Shown: positions 1 to 8,406, counted from the stretch's first letter. The stretch is 64,000 bases of DNA from Pedobacter rhizosphaerae (GCF_900111155.1 NZ_FOGG01000006.1:124001-188000); one strand, 5' to 3'. Notes: generated by a model not told the origin, from the letters alone. Program-made: numbers and translations.

Positions 1-140
1 AAGAATGATTCCCCAAATCTACCCTTTCCATTTTTTACTATAAAAGGTTCTTTTTGATTTTCCTGAGCAAAGGTCAACTTGCCAGCAGCAAGCAAAATTG
101 TGGCACTTAAACTCCCCTGAATAAAAGTCTTTCTTTTCAT
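1..140 (-). CDS. Partial exported protein, possibly cupin-domain (N-terminus only)
   Basis: The first 46 codons of a leftward gene that runs off the window. The ATG is at 140-138. The N-terminus MKRKTFIQGS is followed by a hydrophobic stretch ending TFAQ, which reads as a signal peptide. The mature part begins with residues such as PFIVKNGKGRFGES. This wording resembles the start of small periplasmic cupin proteins of Sphingobacteriaceae, but the diagnostic part lies outside the window, so the family is a guess. It lies downstream of, and in the same direction as, the AraC-type regulator at 204-1028. Confidence 0.6.
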   Translation of the reverse strand, partial: MKRKTFIQGSLSATILLAAGKLTFAQENQKEPFIVKNGKGRFGESF

Positions 141-203
141 CGAATTAAATTTTATTTCAAATCTCCGATAGAAAAAAAAATATTTACTGGTAAAAAACAG
201 ACA

Positions 204-1028
204 TTAATAAACTTCTTCCGTACCCAATATCCTTTCTGGAGATCCAATGGTAAAAAACTCTTGGGGCGTGTAGCCCGTAAAGTCTTTACAATCCTTAACC
301 AGATGCTGGTAATCGTAATAACTACAATCTATAGCTAACTTAAACCAGCTTAACTTCGGATGAATATTTTTTAGCCGATAGGCTTCGTCGAATCTGACAA
401 TCCTTAGGAAAGCTTTAGGGCTAATTCCCACACTGTGAAGAAAATATCTGTTAAACTGCTTTTGACAAAGGCAAGATTTGGAAATGAAATTATCAAGGGT
501 GTATATTCCATTTGAGTTTAACATTTGCCGGGCACTGATATCCACCCTGTTCAATTCCGGCTGCAATAACCTGGTCTTCGCAATCAAATAACTTTCTGCT
601 ATATCAATCATTTGCTGATGATTTTTAGCATGATAAAGTTGATCATTTATGGCTTCAACTTCTCTCCCCAATACCAATTCGGCATCAAGTGCTTGGTTGG
701 TTATCAAACTCGCTGGAAATTTAAATAGTTTTGAAATTGCCCCTGGCTGAAAAACAATCTGTAAGGAAAGAAACTTTTTGTAAACAGTACGATAATTCAC
801 TACAGTATGTTGTCCAAAAATTAATGCATTTTTAGGCTTAATTTGCTGTTTATTATGCAAATAATCAATCTGAGTAGGTGTTGGAAAAAACTGGAGGCAA
901 TGTTCTGGAGGGGGCGAATAGGCCTTAGCCGGAATGGGCTGATCTGTTTGGAAATCAAAATCGATTAAACGATAACATTTAATGAGTGGTTTTAATATAT
1001 CGCTTGGTTGGTGCTCACTAAGATGCAT
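204..1028 (-). CDS. AraC-family transcriptional regulator
   Basis: A 274-residue cytoplasmic DNA-binding protein. The N-terminal half (about 1-150) has the look of the sensory domain found in many Bacteroidota AraC proteins (DUF6597-like), with LQFFPTPTQIDY and FQPGAISKLF. The C-terminal part (about 165-265) is a two-helix-turn-helix AraC domain: LDNFISKSCLCQKQFNRYF is the first recognition helix region and the second ends in GYTPQEF, the usual closing motif. The ligand cannot be read from sequence. It could control the partial exported gene just downstream. It is divergent from the lipoprotein gene at 1191. Confidence 0.85.
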   Translation of the reverse strand: MHLSEHQPSDILKPLIKCYRLIDFDFQTDQPIPAKAYSPPPEHCLQFFPTPTQIDYLHNKQQIKPKNALIFGQHTVVNYRTVYKKFLSLQIVFQPGAISKLFKFPASLITNQALDAELVLGREVEAINDQLYHAKNHQQMIDIAESYLIAKTRLLQPELNRVDISARQMLNSNGIYTLDNFISKSCLCQKQFNRYFLHSVGISPKAFLRIVRFDEAYRLKNIHPKLSWFKLAIDCSYYDYQHLVKDCKDFTGYTPQEFFTIGSPERILGTEEVY

Positions 1029-1178
1029 AGCTACTCATTGCTGACATTCATAAAGTTAAGAAATTAATTCATCAAAATACAGTTACCTATCATGGTGAAT
1101 AAATCGTTTAGCTTGGGGTATTGGCTGAGTAAAAGTTGATCATTCTCCAGATTGAATAATTTTTTAATTCCAATAACT

Positions 1179-1186
1179 TAGCTTTG
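1179..1186 (+). promoter_or_regulatory. Candidate Bacteroidota -7 promoter element
   Basis: TAGCTTTG matches the TAnnTTTG -7 consensus of the Bacteroidota primary sigma factor. A TTG lies at 1152-1154, roughly where the -33 box is expected. Only four bases separate it from the ATG at 1191, so transcription would start at or very near the start codon, giving a leaderless or nearly leaderless message. This is motif matching only. Confidence 0.35.
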
Positions 1187-1190
1187 CAAA

Positions 1191-1688
1191 ATGAAAAACA
1201 TAATTATGACTACCGCAGCTGCTGCAATTCTACTTGCTTCATGCAGCTCATCTTCCAAAGTTTCTGATAGCCATTCCGATTCTACTACGGTTGCTAAAGA
1301 CACTTCATTAACCGCCATTTTAAGTGCCAATAGCGAGGCTAAACTTAGTGATTCTATCAAAGTCAATTTCGTAGTGTATAACCATACGGATAGCACGCGC
1401 CAGTTTTGTAAATGGCATACACCCTTTGAGCCACTAATGAGCAAGTACCTGGATGTAACTGCAGCTGATGGTACTGAAGCACAATATCAAGGTCCGATGG
1501 CTAAAAGAATTATGCCTCCACCTGCCGACAGCTATATCAGTGTTAAACCCGGTGATAGTTTAAAAGCAGAAATAAACGTTTCGAAAGCTTATCAAATCAC
1601 TAAACCTGGTAAATACGCTCTTAAATATAATAGTGCTGCTATTAGTGGAATTACGGTAAAAGATAGCTTAACGATTAGCATAAAGTAA
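1191..1688 (+). CDS. Lipoprotein with protease-inhibitor/deuterolysin-type beta domain
   Basis: 165 residues. The signal peptide ends in the lipobox LASC (cysteine 18), so a lipidated, probably periplasmic or outer-membrane protein is predicted. A serine/aspartate-rich linker follows. The mature domain (about 40-165) has the pattern of the beta-sandwich found N-terminally in M35-type metallopeptidases and in BsuPI-like inhibitors: VVYNHTDSTRQFCKWHTPFE, then YQGPMAKR, then SISVKPGDSL-like and PGKYALKYN. There is no HExxH, so no peptidase domain is present. Its role is unknown; the domain assignment is by eye. It stands alone, convergent with modC. Confidence 0.75.
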   Translation: MKNIIMTTAAAAILLASCSSSSKVSDSHSDSTTVAKDTSLTAILSANSEAKLSDSIKVNFVVYNHTDSTRQFCKWHTPFEPLMSKYLDVTAADGTEAQYQGPMAKRIMPPPADSYISVKPGDSLKAEINVSKAYQITKPGKYALKYNSAAISGITVKDSLTISIK

Positions 1689-1843
1689 TTAGTATCAAAT
1701 AATTAGCATCAAGTATTTAGTATCAAGTATTTAGTATCAAGATTGGGCGTATAATCAGCATCTGATGGTCAGTCTTGATACTTGGCTCTTGCTACCCGAT
1801 ACTTTTTTCTTGCTACTTGTTTCTTGCTACTTGATACTCGATA
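1689..1843. repeat. Four 14-bp tandem repeats plus inverted copies (possible hairpin between convergent genes)
   Basis: Four consecutive 14-base units at 1689, 1703, 1717 and 1731 follow the consensus TTAGTATCAAGTAT. From about 1771 to 1843 the complementary words CTTGATACT, GATACT and TTGATAC recur, so the spacer can fold into a long imperfect hairpin. It lies between the convergent lipoprotein gene and modC and could act as a two-way terminator. The same words occur again at 5656-5693. Confidence 0.7.
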
Positions 1844-2485
1844 CTACCTCACAGCATCGATTCCCCTTTCTGTTAACCTTACAGAATAAATACCTTCGCC
1901 ACTCATTTCATTCTCCACATGGGTAACCAGAATAACGGTTGTTTTTTGTTCTGCGAATAATACCCTCAAATGATCAATCAAACGCGCTTTAAGCTCCAAA
2001 TCCATTGCAGAAAAGGGCTCATCCATTAAAAGTAAGTTAGGCTTAGTAGATAAAGCCCTTAAAATAGCCAGTCTTTGTTGTTGTCCGCCAGAAAGTTGCC
2101 GGGGTAAATTATTTCTAAAACCGGCCATTTCAGCTATATCAAGCAAACGTTCTATATAATCGGCATCCTTACAACCATATTGAAGATGCGCTTCTACAGT
2201 CATATTGGGAAATAAGGCATAATCCTGAAAAACAAAGCCTACCCCCCTATCCTGAACCTTCTTTGAGTATGCAGTAAGGGCATCGAACCAGGTAACTCCA
2301 TCTACCTCAATATGACCTTCATCAGGTGTGATAAGCCCTGCTAGCACTTTTAACAGGGTTGTTTTACCCACACCCGAAGGGCCTAAAATCCGTGTGATAG
2401 CTTGCGTATGAAAAGTGGTATCAACTTTAAGTTCCAACACCCCTTGATAAGTCTTTATTTTCTTTAACAGGCTAATTTCTATCAT
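1844..2485 (-). CDS. modC: Molybdate ABC transporter ATP-binding subunit (short form)
   Basis: 213 residues. It shows the full ABC ATPase set: Walker A GPSGVGKTT (35-43), Q-loop in FVFQDYALFPN, signature LSGGQQQR, Walker B LLLMDEP and an H-loop in VTHVEN. It powers molybdate (or tungstate) uptake with ModB and ModA. Substrate is inferred from the operon, because the ATPase alone does not show it. It overlaps modB by four bases (ATGA). The protein stops right after the ATPase core and lacks the C-terminal TOBE/MOP oxyanion-binding domain of classical ModC (about 350 residues), so it probably has no molybdate trans-inhibition. Confidence 0.85.
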   Translation of the reverse strand: MIEISLLKKIKTYQGVLELKVDTTFHTQAITRILGPSGVGKTTLLKVLAGLITPDEGHIEVDGVTWFDALTAYSKKVQDRGVGFVFQDYALFPNMTVEAHLQYGCKDADYIERLLDIAEMAGFRNNLPRQLSGGQQQRLAILRALSTKPNLLLMDEPFSAMDLELKARLIDHLRVLFAEQKTTVILVTHVENEMSGEGIYSVRLTERGIDAVR

Positions 2486-3153
2486 TCGAAAGGGCTTTTA
2501 ACTGCATTTCTGTTAAAGATGAAAACGCTTATTACAATGAGAAATGTGATGGCAAATAAAATGAGGGCATAGTAATTGGCAGCCGTATAATCCATAATTT
2601 CTACCGCATCATAAATGGCAATAGAGGCCACTTTGGTTTCCCCGGGGATGTTGCCACCAATCATTAAAACCACCCCAAACTCACCTAAAGTATGTGCAAA
2701 AGTTAATACGGCTGCAGTGAAAATAGAGGGCTTAATAGTGGGCAACAAAATAGAGAAAAAGGTTTGAAGTTTAGATTTACCCATAGTATAAGAAGCCTCC
2801 GCTATAGATTTAGGTAAATGAGAAAATGCCGCCTTAATGGGGCTAACCATAAATGGCAGACTATAAATAATCGACGCAAATACTAAACCCTTAAAAGAAA
2901 ATACCAATTGCACATTAAAATGCTGATGTAGCCATTGTCCAAGTGCATTATTCGGACTAAATGCCAGCAATAAATAAAAGCCTAACACAGAGGGTGGAAG
3001 TACCAAAGGCATGGTGATCAAAGCCTCTACCACAATTTTAAAGAAATTTTGCTTACGGGAAAGCCAATAGGCTATAGGAATACCAACGAGCAACAACAAA
3101 AAGGTGGTAATTATTGCTAACTTAATACTGAGCCAGATCGGTTCTAAATCCAT
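2482..3153 (-). CDS. modB: Molybdate ABC transporter permease
   Basis: 223 residues with five to six hydrophobic segments, the size of ModB. The family signature is present: PLVLPPSVLGFYLL near residue 50, and the EAA loop IAEASYTMGKSKLQTFFSILLP near 137-158, which docks on the ATPase. HTLGEFGVVLMIGGNIPG is typical of ModB/CysT-type permeases. It forms the membrane channel for molybdate. It starts 12 bases after modA and overlaps modC. Confidence 0.9.
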   Translation of the reverse strand: MDLEPIWLSIKLAIITTFLLLLVGIPIAYWLSRKQNFFKIVVEALITMPLVLPPSVLGFYLLLAFSPNNALGQWLHQHFNVQLVFSFKGLVFASIIYSLPFMVSPIKAAFSHLPKSIAEASYTMGKSKLQTFFSILLPTIKPSIFTAAVLTFAHTLGEFGVVLMIGGNIPGETKVASIAIYDAVEIMDYTAANYYALILFAITFLIVISVFIFNRNAVKSPFE

Positions 3154-3165
3154 TAAATATTGTTG

Positions 3166-3939
3166 TTATTTTGGTAAGTAATAGCCATTATTTCCTATAA
3201 TTTTTCTAGCCGATGCAGAATAAAGATAATTGTAAAACTTGGTTGCAGCTGCCAATTTTCCTTTTTTAGCAAATGTGAGTAAAATTGCCGACTGCGCTAT
3301 TTCCTCATAGCTTTTTTGATCTACCCTTGCCCATTTGAGTTGAGAAGGCGTATTAGGCTCATATAAAAAGGCTTCGGTGGTAAAACCGATGGTAACTACT
3401 CCGGTTTGAAGATAGGTATTTACCTGAGAAATGCTTTCACCAAAAACCAATTTAGCATTTACCTGTTGAGCTAAGCCGTAGAATTTTAGCGCCTGTTCGG
3501 CGGCCTTTCCGTAAGGGGCAATTTTCGGATTGGCAATTGCAATTTTAGATACTGGTTCGCTGGTTAACAACTTTTGCCAGTTTTTAAGGTCTCCTTTAAC
3601 GTTTCCACAAACCACTAAGCTGCCCAAGGCATAAATTTTGGGCTTTTGGACCCCAAAGCCAGCTTGATATAATTTGTCGGGGAATTCGGTATCCGCAGAA
3701 AGAAATACATCAAAGGGAGCACCATTCATAATTTGCGCGGTCAGTTTGCCCGAGGCACCAACAATAACGGTTGTTTCTATCCCTGTTTGCCTTTTAAAAT
3801 CGGCCTGAAGCTTTCTAATTACCCCTTGGGCATTTGCAGCAACTGCAATACGCAAGGTTTGGGCTGTACTATTTAAGCCAAGAAACGCAGAAAGCAGGAA
3901 GCTGAAAAAATAACGATTGAACATCTTTAAACTTACCAT
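3166..3939 (-). CDS. modA: Molybdate-binding periplasmic protein
   Basis: 257 residues. A signal peptide ends near STAQ and is followed by LRIAVAANAQG, then VGASGKLTAQI and GAPFDVFLSADTEFP, the hallmark segments of ModA that line the oxyanion pocket. ATGs at 3939 and 3924 both fit; the second gives a signal peptide starting MFNRYFF and may be the real start. It captures molybdate in the periplasm and delivers it to ModBC. It follows the sulfite-oxidase-fold gene by 13 bases, so it belongs to the same leftward operon. Confidence 0.9.
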   Translation of the reverse strand: MVSLKMFNRYFFSFLLSAFLGLNSTAQTLRIAVAANAQGVIRKLQADFKRQTGIETTVIVGASGKLTAQIMNGAPFDVFLSADTEFPDKLYQAGFGVQKPKIYALGSLVVCGNVKGDLKNWQKLLTSEPVSKIAIANPKIAPYGKAAEQALKFYGLAQQVNAKLVFGESISQVNTYLQTGVVTIGFTTEAFLYEPNTPSQLKWARVDQKSYEEIAQSAILLTFAKKGKLAAATKFYNYLYSASARKIIGNNGYYLPK

Positions 3940-3952
3940 TTAAACTGAGTAA

Positions 3953-4459
3953 TTATTGCGCAAACCCTACTTTAATACTGGTTACCTGTTTAATACATCT
4001 TGCTGGTTTTTTATCATTTTGAACGATGATTCTAAATGGACCATCAGCAAGGGGTAAAGGTTTGCTATCCATTTGATCGGAGAGGATAATCTTTTCATCT
4101 GTAAAATCAGGATCCAGTTCAGCAAGTGTAAAAATAATCTGGTAACCGTCGCTGGCTTCTACCAGCACATACTTGGTTAAATTTTCTCCCCGAAGCTCTT
4201 TGCCCATGGTTGTTCCAGCTCGGGCTAATAAATCCGATAACAGTACACCGGTGTAGTGATGTACCTGGCCATCCCGGTCTTTTCGGTCTACCGTTACCCG
4301 CTCTGCCCGCTGTAATCCGGATGCACCAATGATTAATGGCCGGACTACTTCTCCGCTAAATTTAACTGATGCTTCCGGCTTGGTTTGAGCATTTACCAAA
4401 GTAGAGCAGGCAAAAAGTAATACTAAGGCTGGAACAACGGGAATGATATATCTTTTCAT
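3953..4459 (-). CDS. Small exported protein with sulfite-oxidase-type molybdopterin fold
   Basis: 168 residues with a signal peptide (cleavage after VNA; an LFAC lipobox is a less likely alternative). The mature part follows the sulfite-oxidase/YedY molybdopterin-domain pattern: VTVDRKDRDGQ, YTGVLLSDLLARAG, VLVEASDGYQIIFTLAELDP, DGPFRIIVQNDKKPARCIKQV. It is far smaller than catalytic family members, and the region before the DGYQ segment contains no cysteine that could ligate molybdenum; the only mature cysteine is near the C-terminus. It overlaps the upstream cytochrome c peroxidase gene by four bases. Placement with modABC suggests a molybdenum link, but cofactor binding is not proven. Confidence 0.75.
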   Translation of the reverse strand: MKRYIIPVVPALVLLFACSTLVNAQTKPEASVKFSGEVVRPLIIGASGLQRAERVTVDRKDRDGQVHHYTGVLLSDLLARAGTTMGKELRGENLTKYVLVEASDGYQIIFTLAELDPDFTDEKIILSDQMDSKPLPLADGPFRIIVQNDKKPARCIKQVTSIKVGFAQ

Positions 4460-5586
4460 CTTGATTTTAACGTAACAAACGGATTTGAAAATTTGGGGTT
4501 GGAAACAAAAATAGAATCTGTAAGTGTATTTAAAAAGGCAATAAGTTCCTTTTTTTCTACAGAATTTAATTTTAGCGGTAAAGATCCTTTTACATTAGAT
4601 TCATTTTGCAGAAAAGCGCTCAAGGCTACAGATGGTTTAACATGTTCGCTGTAATGCTCAATCACTTCTTCCAAGGTGGAGAATCGGCCATCGTGCATAT
4701 AAGGTGCAGTGAGTGCGATATTACGTAAAGTAGGTATTTTAAATCGGCCATGATCTGTTTCCTGACCGGTAATTTGGCCTATTCCTCTGTCTCGATAAAC
4801 GCTATCCAGCCCGTTATTATGAAAAAGTTCAAGGTAATTTTTTGGTCCGCCATGGCAGTGCGCACAATTTGCTCCCCTTATTCCCTTTTCAGGATTGGGC
4901 GCCGTGTTAAATAAAGTCATTCCCCGCATTTCCTCAGGAGAAAGTTTTATCTGTTGTTTGAGGTATTGATCATATCGCGAATGAGCAGAAATTAAGGTAC
5001 GTTCAAATTGTGCTAAGGCAAAAGTTATCCTTTTTCCGGTAATTTTATCATCGCCAAAAACGGCTTTAAACAACGGAGGATAATAAGCCGTAGACTGTAA
5101 TTTTCTGGAGGAGGTTTCCATATCCTGCCCCATTTCATGGGCACTAATCATCGGGAATTGAGCCTGATCTTCTAAAGATCCAGAACGACCATCCCAAAAA
5201 AACTTACGGTTCCACAAAAGGTTAACCAGAGCCATCGCGTTTCTATCAGTAAAAGTATCATCAACGCCCTTGCTCAATTTTTTACCGTCTGTAAATGCCA
5301 ACTCCTGCCTATGGCAACTTCCGCAAGAAATAGTATTATTTGCAGAAAGACGGGTTTCATAAAATAGCCTTCGCCCTAAATATACGCCTTGTTGTGTAAG
5401 TGGATTTTCTTTTGAAATATTCGTTCTATTTCCAAAATACACAGGATACTCTAGTGAGTAAATGCCTCGCGGAACCTCTTCCTCAGATTTTAAAGCGGAA
5501 AAGCCAACAAAAAAAGACAAAAATAAGAGCAAGACACAAAAATTGCGACTCCAATACCTTTTCTTTTCTATTTGACACGCACTCAT
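4456..5586 (-). CDS. Diheme cytochrome c peroxidase / MauG-type protein
   Basis: 376 residues. An N-terminal hydrophobic segment (about 16-32) serves as signal or anchor. Two heme c motifs are visible, CGSCH (88-92) and CAHCH (241-245), as in bacterial diheme peroxidases. Supporting segments are GRRLFYETRLS, WNRKFFWDGR, FPMISAHEMG and PTLRNIALTAPYMHDGRF. The family reduces hydrogen peroxide with electrons from periplasmic carriers, or acts in protein oxidation like MauG. It is the first gene of the leftward operon with the sulfite-oxidase-fold protein and modABC, which hints at a periplasmic redox pair. Confidence 0.9.
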   Translation of the reverse strand: MSACQIEKKRYWSRNFCVLLLFLSFFVGFSALKSEEEVPRGIYSLEYPVYFGNRTNISKENPLTQQGVYLGRRLFYETRLSANNTISCGSCHRQELAFTDGKKLSKGVDDTFTDRNAMALVNLLWNRKFFWDGRSGSLEDQAQFPMISAHEMGQDMETSSRKLQSTAYYPPLFKAVFGDDKITGKRITFALAQFERTLISAHSRYDQYLKQQIKLSPEEMRGMTLFNTAPNPEKGIRGANCAHCHGGPKNYLELFHNNGLDSVYRDRGIGQITGQETDHGRFKIPTLRNIALTAPYMHDGRFSTLEEVIEHYSEHVKPSVALSAFLQNESNVKGSLPLKLNSVEKKELIAFLNTLTDSIFVSNPKFSNPFVTLKSR

Positions 5587-5655
5587 CTCTTTATTTGTTT
5601 GCTAAAAGTAATAAAAAACAAGAAGTATTTGTGTTGGTGCTCAACTCCGCCCTAA

Positions 5656-5693
5656 ACAATCTTGATACCTGATACTTAATACCTGATACTAAA
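5656..5693. repeat. Short GATACCTGATACT repeats in the divergent spacer
   Basis: The words TTGATACCTGATACT and TAATACCTGATACT follow each other here. They are related to the 14-bp family at 1689-1843, so the cytochrome-mod operon has the same repeat type at both ends. This spacer must also hold the promoters of the two divergent molybdenum operons; I could not pick out a convincing -33/-7 pair. Confidence 0.5.
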
Positions 5694-5723
5694 AATAATT
5701 ACTAAATTGCGGTATCCCTGCAC

Positions 5724-6839
5724 ATGAAAGAGATTGCCGATATACTCATAGCTTATCAAAAAGCCGTAAAGGAAAATAAGAAAACAGCACTAGCAACAGT
5801 TGTTAAGGTAGAGGGTTCGTCTTACAGAAGACCCGGAGCCCGAATGTTAATTACTGAAGATGGTATGCTTACTGGCGCAATTAGCGGTGGGTGTTTAGAA
5901 GGTGATGCCTTAAGAAAAGCACTTTCTGCCATACATCAGCAAGAAAACAGATTGGTAACTTATGACACTACAGATGAAGACGATGCTAAATTTGGCATTC
6001 AACTGGGTTGTAATGGCGTAGTACACATCCTATTCGAGCCCATTTTTAGCGAACAGGAGCAAAATCCAATTGCTTTTTTAAAAGCATTACAGCAGGAAAG
6101 AGAGAACGCAGTTTTAGTCACTTTCTTTTCCCTGAATGATAAGCAACAGCCCGGTACAAAAACACTTTACAGAAAAGAGGAATTAATAGCTGATTTACCC
6201 CCTACAATTCTTAATGAAGTAATGAATGATGCGGCATACGCACTCGAAAACAAAACTTCAGACTTTAAAGAATATCAGCTTAATGGGCAATGGATAACAG
6301 CATTTTTAGAAATTATCAGCCCGCCCATTTCGCTTATTATTGCTGGTGCTGGAAATGATGCACAGCCACTTGCCGAAATAGCATACCGGCTTGGATGGGA
6401 AGTAACGGTGGTAGATGGCCGCCCTACCCACGCCACTAGCGCACGCTTTCCAGATGCCACACGGGTGTTGGTAAGCAAACCCGATCAATTTTTAAACTAC
6501 ATCACCTTAGATGAGCGTACGGCCTTTGTATTAATGACACATAATTACAATTATGACGTTGAGCTACTGGGCAGGTTACTGGCTACGAAAGCACCTTACA
6601 TTGGCACCCTCGGACCAAGGCGAAAATTAATCCGGATGCTGGATGAGCTCAATCAGAATACAGCTGAAAATGAATCGAGAGTTCATGGACCGATAGGTTT
6701 AGATATTGGAGCAGAAACTGCAGAGGAGATTGCCATATCGATCATTGCGGAAATAAAAGCTAAATTCCTGGGTGCTTCGGCTAAGCCACTAAAAGAAAAG
6801 AATGCGCCCATTCACGTTCACGAATTAAAAAACAGCTAA
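5724..6839 (+). CDS. XdhC/CoxI-family molybdoenzyme maturation protein
   Basis: 371 residues. The N-terminal XdhC_CoxI domain shows ATVVKVEGSSYRRPGARML and GAISGGCLEGD. The C-terminal Rossmann domain (about 200-345) shows ISLIIAGAGNDAQPLAEIA and APYIGTLGPRRK. In related bacteria XdhC binds molybdenum cofactor, promotes its sulfuration and inserts it into xanthine-dehydrogenase-type enzymes. It is the first gene of the rightward cofactor operon; its stop overlaps the ATG of the next gene by one base (TAATG). No xanthine dehydrogenase gene is in the window, so its client must lie elsewhere. Confidence 0.88.
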   Translation: MKEIADILIAYQKAVKENKKTALATVVKVEGSSYRRPGARMLITEDGMLTGAISGGCLEGDALRKALSAIHQQENRLVTYDTTDEDDAKFGIQLGCNGVVHILFEPIFSEQEQNPIAFLKALQQERENAVLVTFFSLNDKQQPGTKTLYRKEELIADLPPTILNEVMNDAAYALENKTSDFKEYQLNGQWITAFLEIISPPISLIIAGAGNDAQPLAEIAYRLGWEVTVVDGRPTHATSARFPDATRVLVSKPDQFLNYITLDERTAFVLMTHNYNYDVELLGRLLATKAPYIGTLGPRRKLIRMLDELNQNTAENESRVHGPIGLDIGAETAEEIAISIIAEIKAKFLGASAKPLKEKNAPIHVHELKNS

Positions 6840-7429
6840 TGGATACAGGAATGATCATATTAGCTGCGGGAAATTCGAGTCGTTTAGGACAACCTAAGCA
6901 ACTTTTAACCTATCAGGGAAAAACACTCTTAACCATTGTTAGTGAAGAAGCCCTTAAAACTTCATACCGACCTATAATTGTTGTACTTGGTGCCTACGCG
7001 GATGAGATTTCAAAAGCACACCGGGATCCTCGAATTAGCTATGTTGTGAATGATAACTGGCAGGCAGGAATGGCTTCGAGTATTTTTACAGGCTTAACTG
7101 CATTATTGGATAACAATAAAGCCCTGGAAAACGTTATTATTGCAGTAGCAGATCAGGTTTTTATAACTGCCCGGATTTTTGAAAATTTAACAGAAAATTA
7201 TCAACTTACCAGCAAAGGAATTGTAGCCAGTAGTTATGGAGAAACCGAGGGAACTCCGGTACTATTTAACAAAAAGTATTTCGCCCAACTTTTGCAGCTT
7301 GAGGGCAACAAGGGGGCAAAGAAAATATTAGCAGAAAACCCTTCAGATATGTCAACAGTTTCATTTGAAAAAGGACATATCGATATTGATACAGCAACTG
7401 ATTACCACAATTTAAATCAAAATCAATGA
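6839..7429 (+). CDS. MocA-like molybdenum cofactor nucleotidyltransferase
   Basis: 196 residues of the MobA/MocA nucleotidyltransferase fold. LAAGNSSRLGQPKQLL (8-23) is the nucleotide-binding signature with the LGxxKxL form, and VADQVF gives the metal-binding aspartate region. SYGETEGTPVLF and GNKGAKKIL are typical of the MocA branch. That branch uses CTP to make molybdopterin cytosine dinucleotide for xanthine-dehydrogenase-family enzymes; a GTP-using MobA role is the alternative. It sits between xdhC-like and moaA and overlaps moaA by four bases (ATGA). Confidence 0.82.
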   Translation: MDTGMIILAAGNSSRLGQPKQLLTYQGKTLLTIVSEEALKTSYRPIIVVLGAYADEISKAHRDPRISYVVNDNWQAGMASSIFTGLTALLDNNKALENVIIAVADQVFITARIFENLTENYQLTSKGIVASSYGETEGTPVLFNKKYFAQLLQLEGNKGAKKILAENPSDMSTVSFEKGHIDIDTATDYHNLNQNQ

Positions 7430-8406
7430 TAGCAGATTCATTCGGAAGAGTTCATGATTATTTGCGGATATCGTTAACCGATAATTGCAATTTCCGCTGC
7501 TTTTATTGTATGCCAGAGGAAGACTATGATTTTACCCCAGCATCTCGCTTGATGCAAACGGATGAGATTGTACAATTGGCCAAAATATTTGTGGAGCAGG
7601 GGGTAAAAAAAATCAGACTTACAGGTGGAGAACCATTGGTACGTAAGGATGCCGCAAACATCATTGCTCAGTTGGGAAAATTACCTGTTGAATTGGTAAT
7701 TACCACTAATGGCACCCGTATTGCAGAAATGCTTCCAACACTCATTGAAGCAGGAATCAAAACTATTAATATCAGTTTAGATACGCTTCAGCCGGAAAAA
7801 TTCTTCATGATTACCCGAAGAGACTTGTTCCACCAGATTAGAAGCAATATCGAACTACTCTTACAACATAAAATCACTGTAAAAATTAATATGGTGGTAA
7901 TGAAAGGGCTTAACGACAATGAAATCAAAGATTTTATCCTTTGGACAAAACACAATCCCATTCAAATCAGGTTTATAGAGTTTATGCCTTTTAGCGGTAA
8001 TAAATGGACCAGCAATAAAATGTTTTCTTTACAGGAAATTCTTGCAGTAATAGCCAATGATTTTACGGTGCTGCCTGTAGAAGGTTCGCCCAACGATACC
8101 GCAAAGAGCTTTATGATTCCGGGGCACGAAGGCTCATTTGCCATTATCAGCACCATGACTGCCCCCTTTTGCAGCACCTGTAACCGAATGCGTTTAACTG
8201 CCGACGGCAAGCTCAAGAACTGCCTTTTCTCTGATGGTGAAACCGATTTACTCACTGCTTTAAGGAATAACCAGGAAGTACTTCCTTTGATTAAAGCCTC
8301 CATCTGGAGCAAGAAAAAGGAATTGGGAGGTCAGCTTCAAACTCATTTTGAAAAACTTGATGCCGACGCGATTCACAATAGAAGTATGATTACTATTGGA
8401 GGATAA
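7426..8406 (+). CDS. moaA: GTP 3',8-cyclase (molybdenum cofactor step 1)
   Basis: 326 residues, the normal MoaA length. It is a radical SAM enzyme with the CxxxCxxC cluster at C21, C25 and C28 (NCNFRCFYCMP), followed by RLTGGEPLVRKD. The second iron-sulfur cluster is held by C249, C252 and C266 (FCSTCNRMRLTADGK, KNCLF). It converts GTP to 3',8-cyclo-GTP, the substrate of MoaC, which is fused to MoaB at the end of this operon. MoaA usually ends in GG, and this protein does (TIGG), supporting an intact C-terminus that contributes to catalysis. Confidence 0.97.
   Translation: MIADSFGRVHDYLRISLTDNCNFRCFYCMPEEDYDFTPASRLMQTDEIVQLAKIFVEQGVKKIRLTGGEPLVRKDAANIIAQLGKLPVELVITTNGTRIAEMLPTLIEAGIKTINISLDTLQPEKFFMITRRDLFHQIRSNIELLLQHKITVKINMVVMKGLNDNEIKDFILWTKHNPIQIRFIEFMPFSGNKWTSNKMFSLQEILAVIANDFTVLPVEGSPNDTAKSFMIPGHEGSFAIISTMTAPFCSTCNRMRLTADGKLKNCLFSDGETDLLTALRNNQEVLPLIKASIWSKKKELGGQLQTHFEKLDADAIHNRSMITIGG
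8399..8403 (+). promoter_or_regulatory. Shine-Dalgarno-like site deciding the moeA start
   Basis: GGAGG ends seven bases before the ATG at 8411. An in-frame TTG at 8396 would also open the frame, but it lies upstream of this site and inside moaA, so the ATG is preferred. Confidence 0.6.

Noticed and set aside
1178..1444. Leftward 88-residue frame opposite the lipoprotein gene
   Set aside because: It lies wholly antisense to a gene with a clear lipobox and domain; no family resemblance.
5400..5672. Rightward 90-residue frame antisense to the diheme peroxidase
   Set aside because: It covers the signal-peptide region of a recognised gene on the other strand and continues into repeat sequence.
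5587..5723. Molybdenum cofactor riboswitch between the divergent operons
   Set aside because: The spacer is only 137 bases, mostly short GATACT repeats, and no long conserved fold could be recognised.
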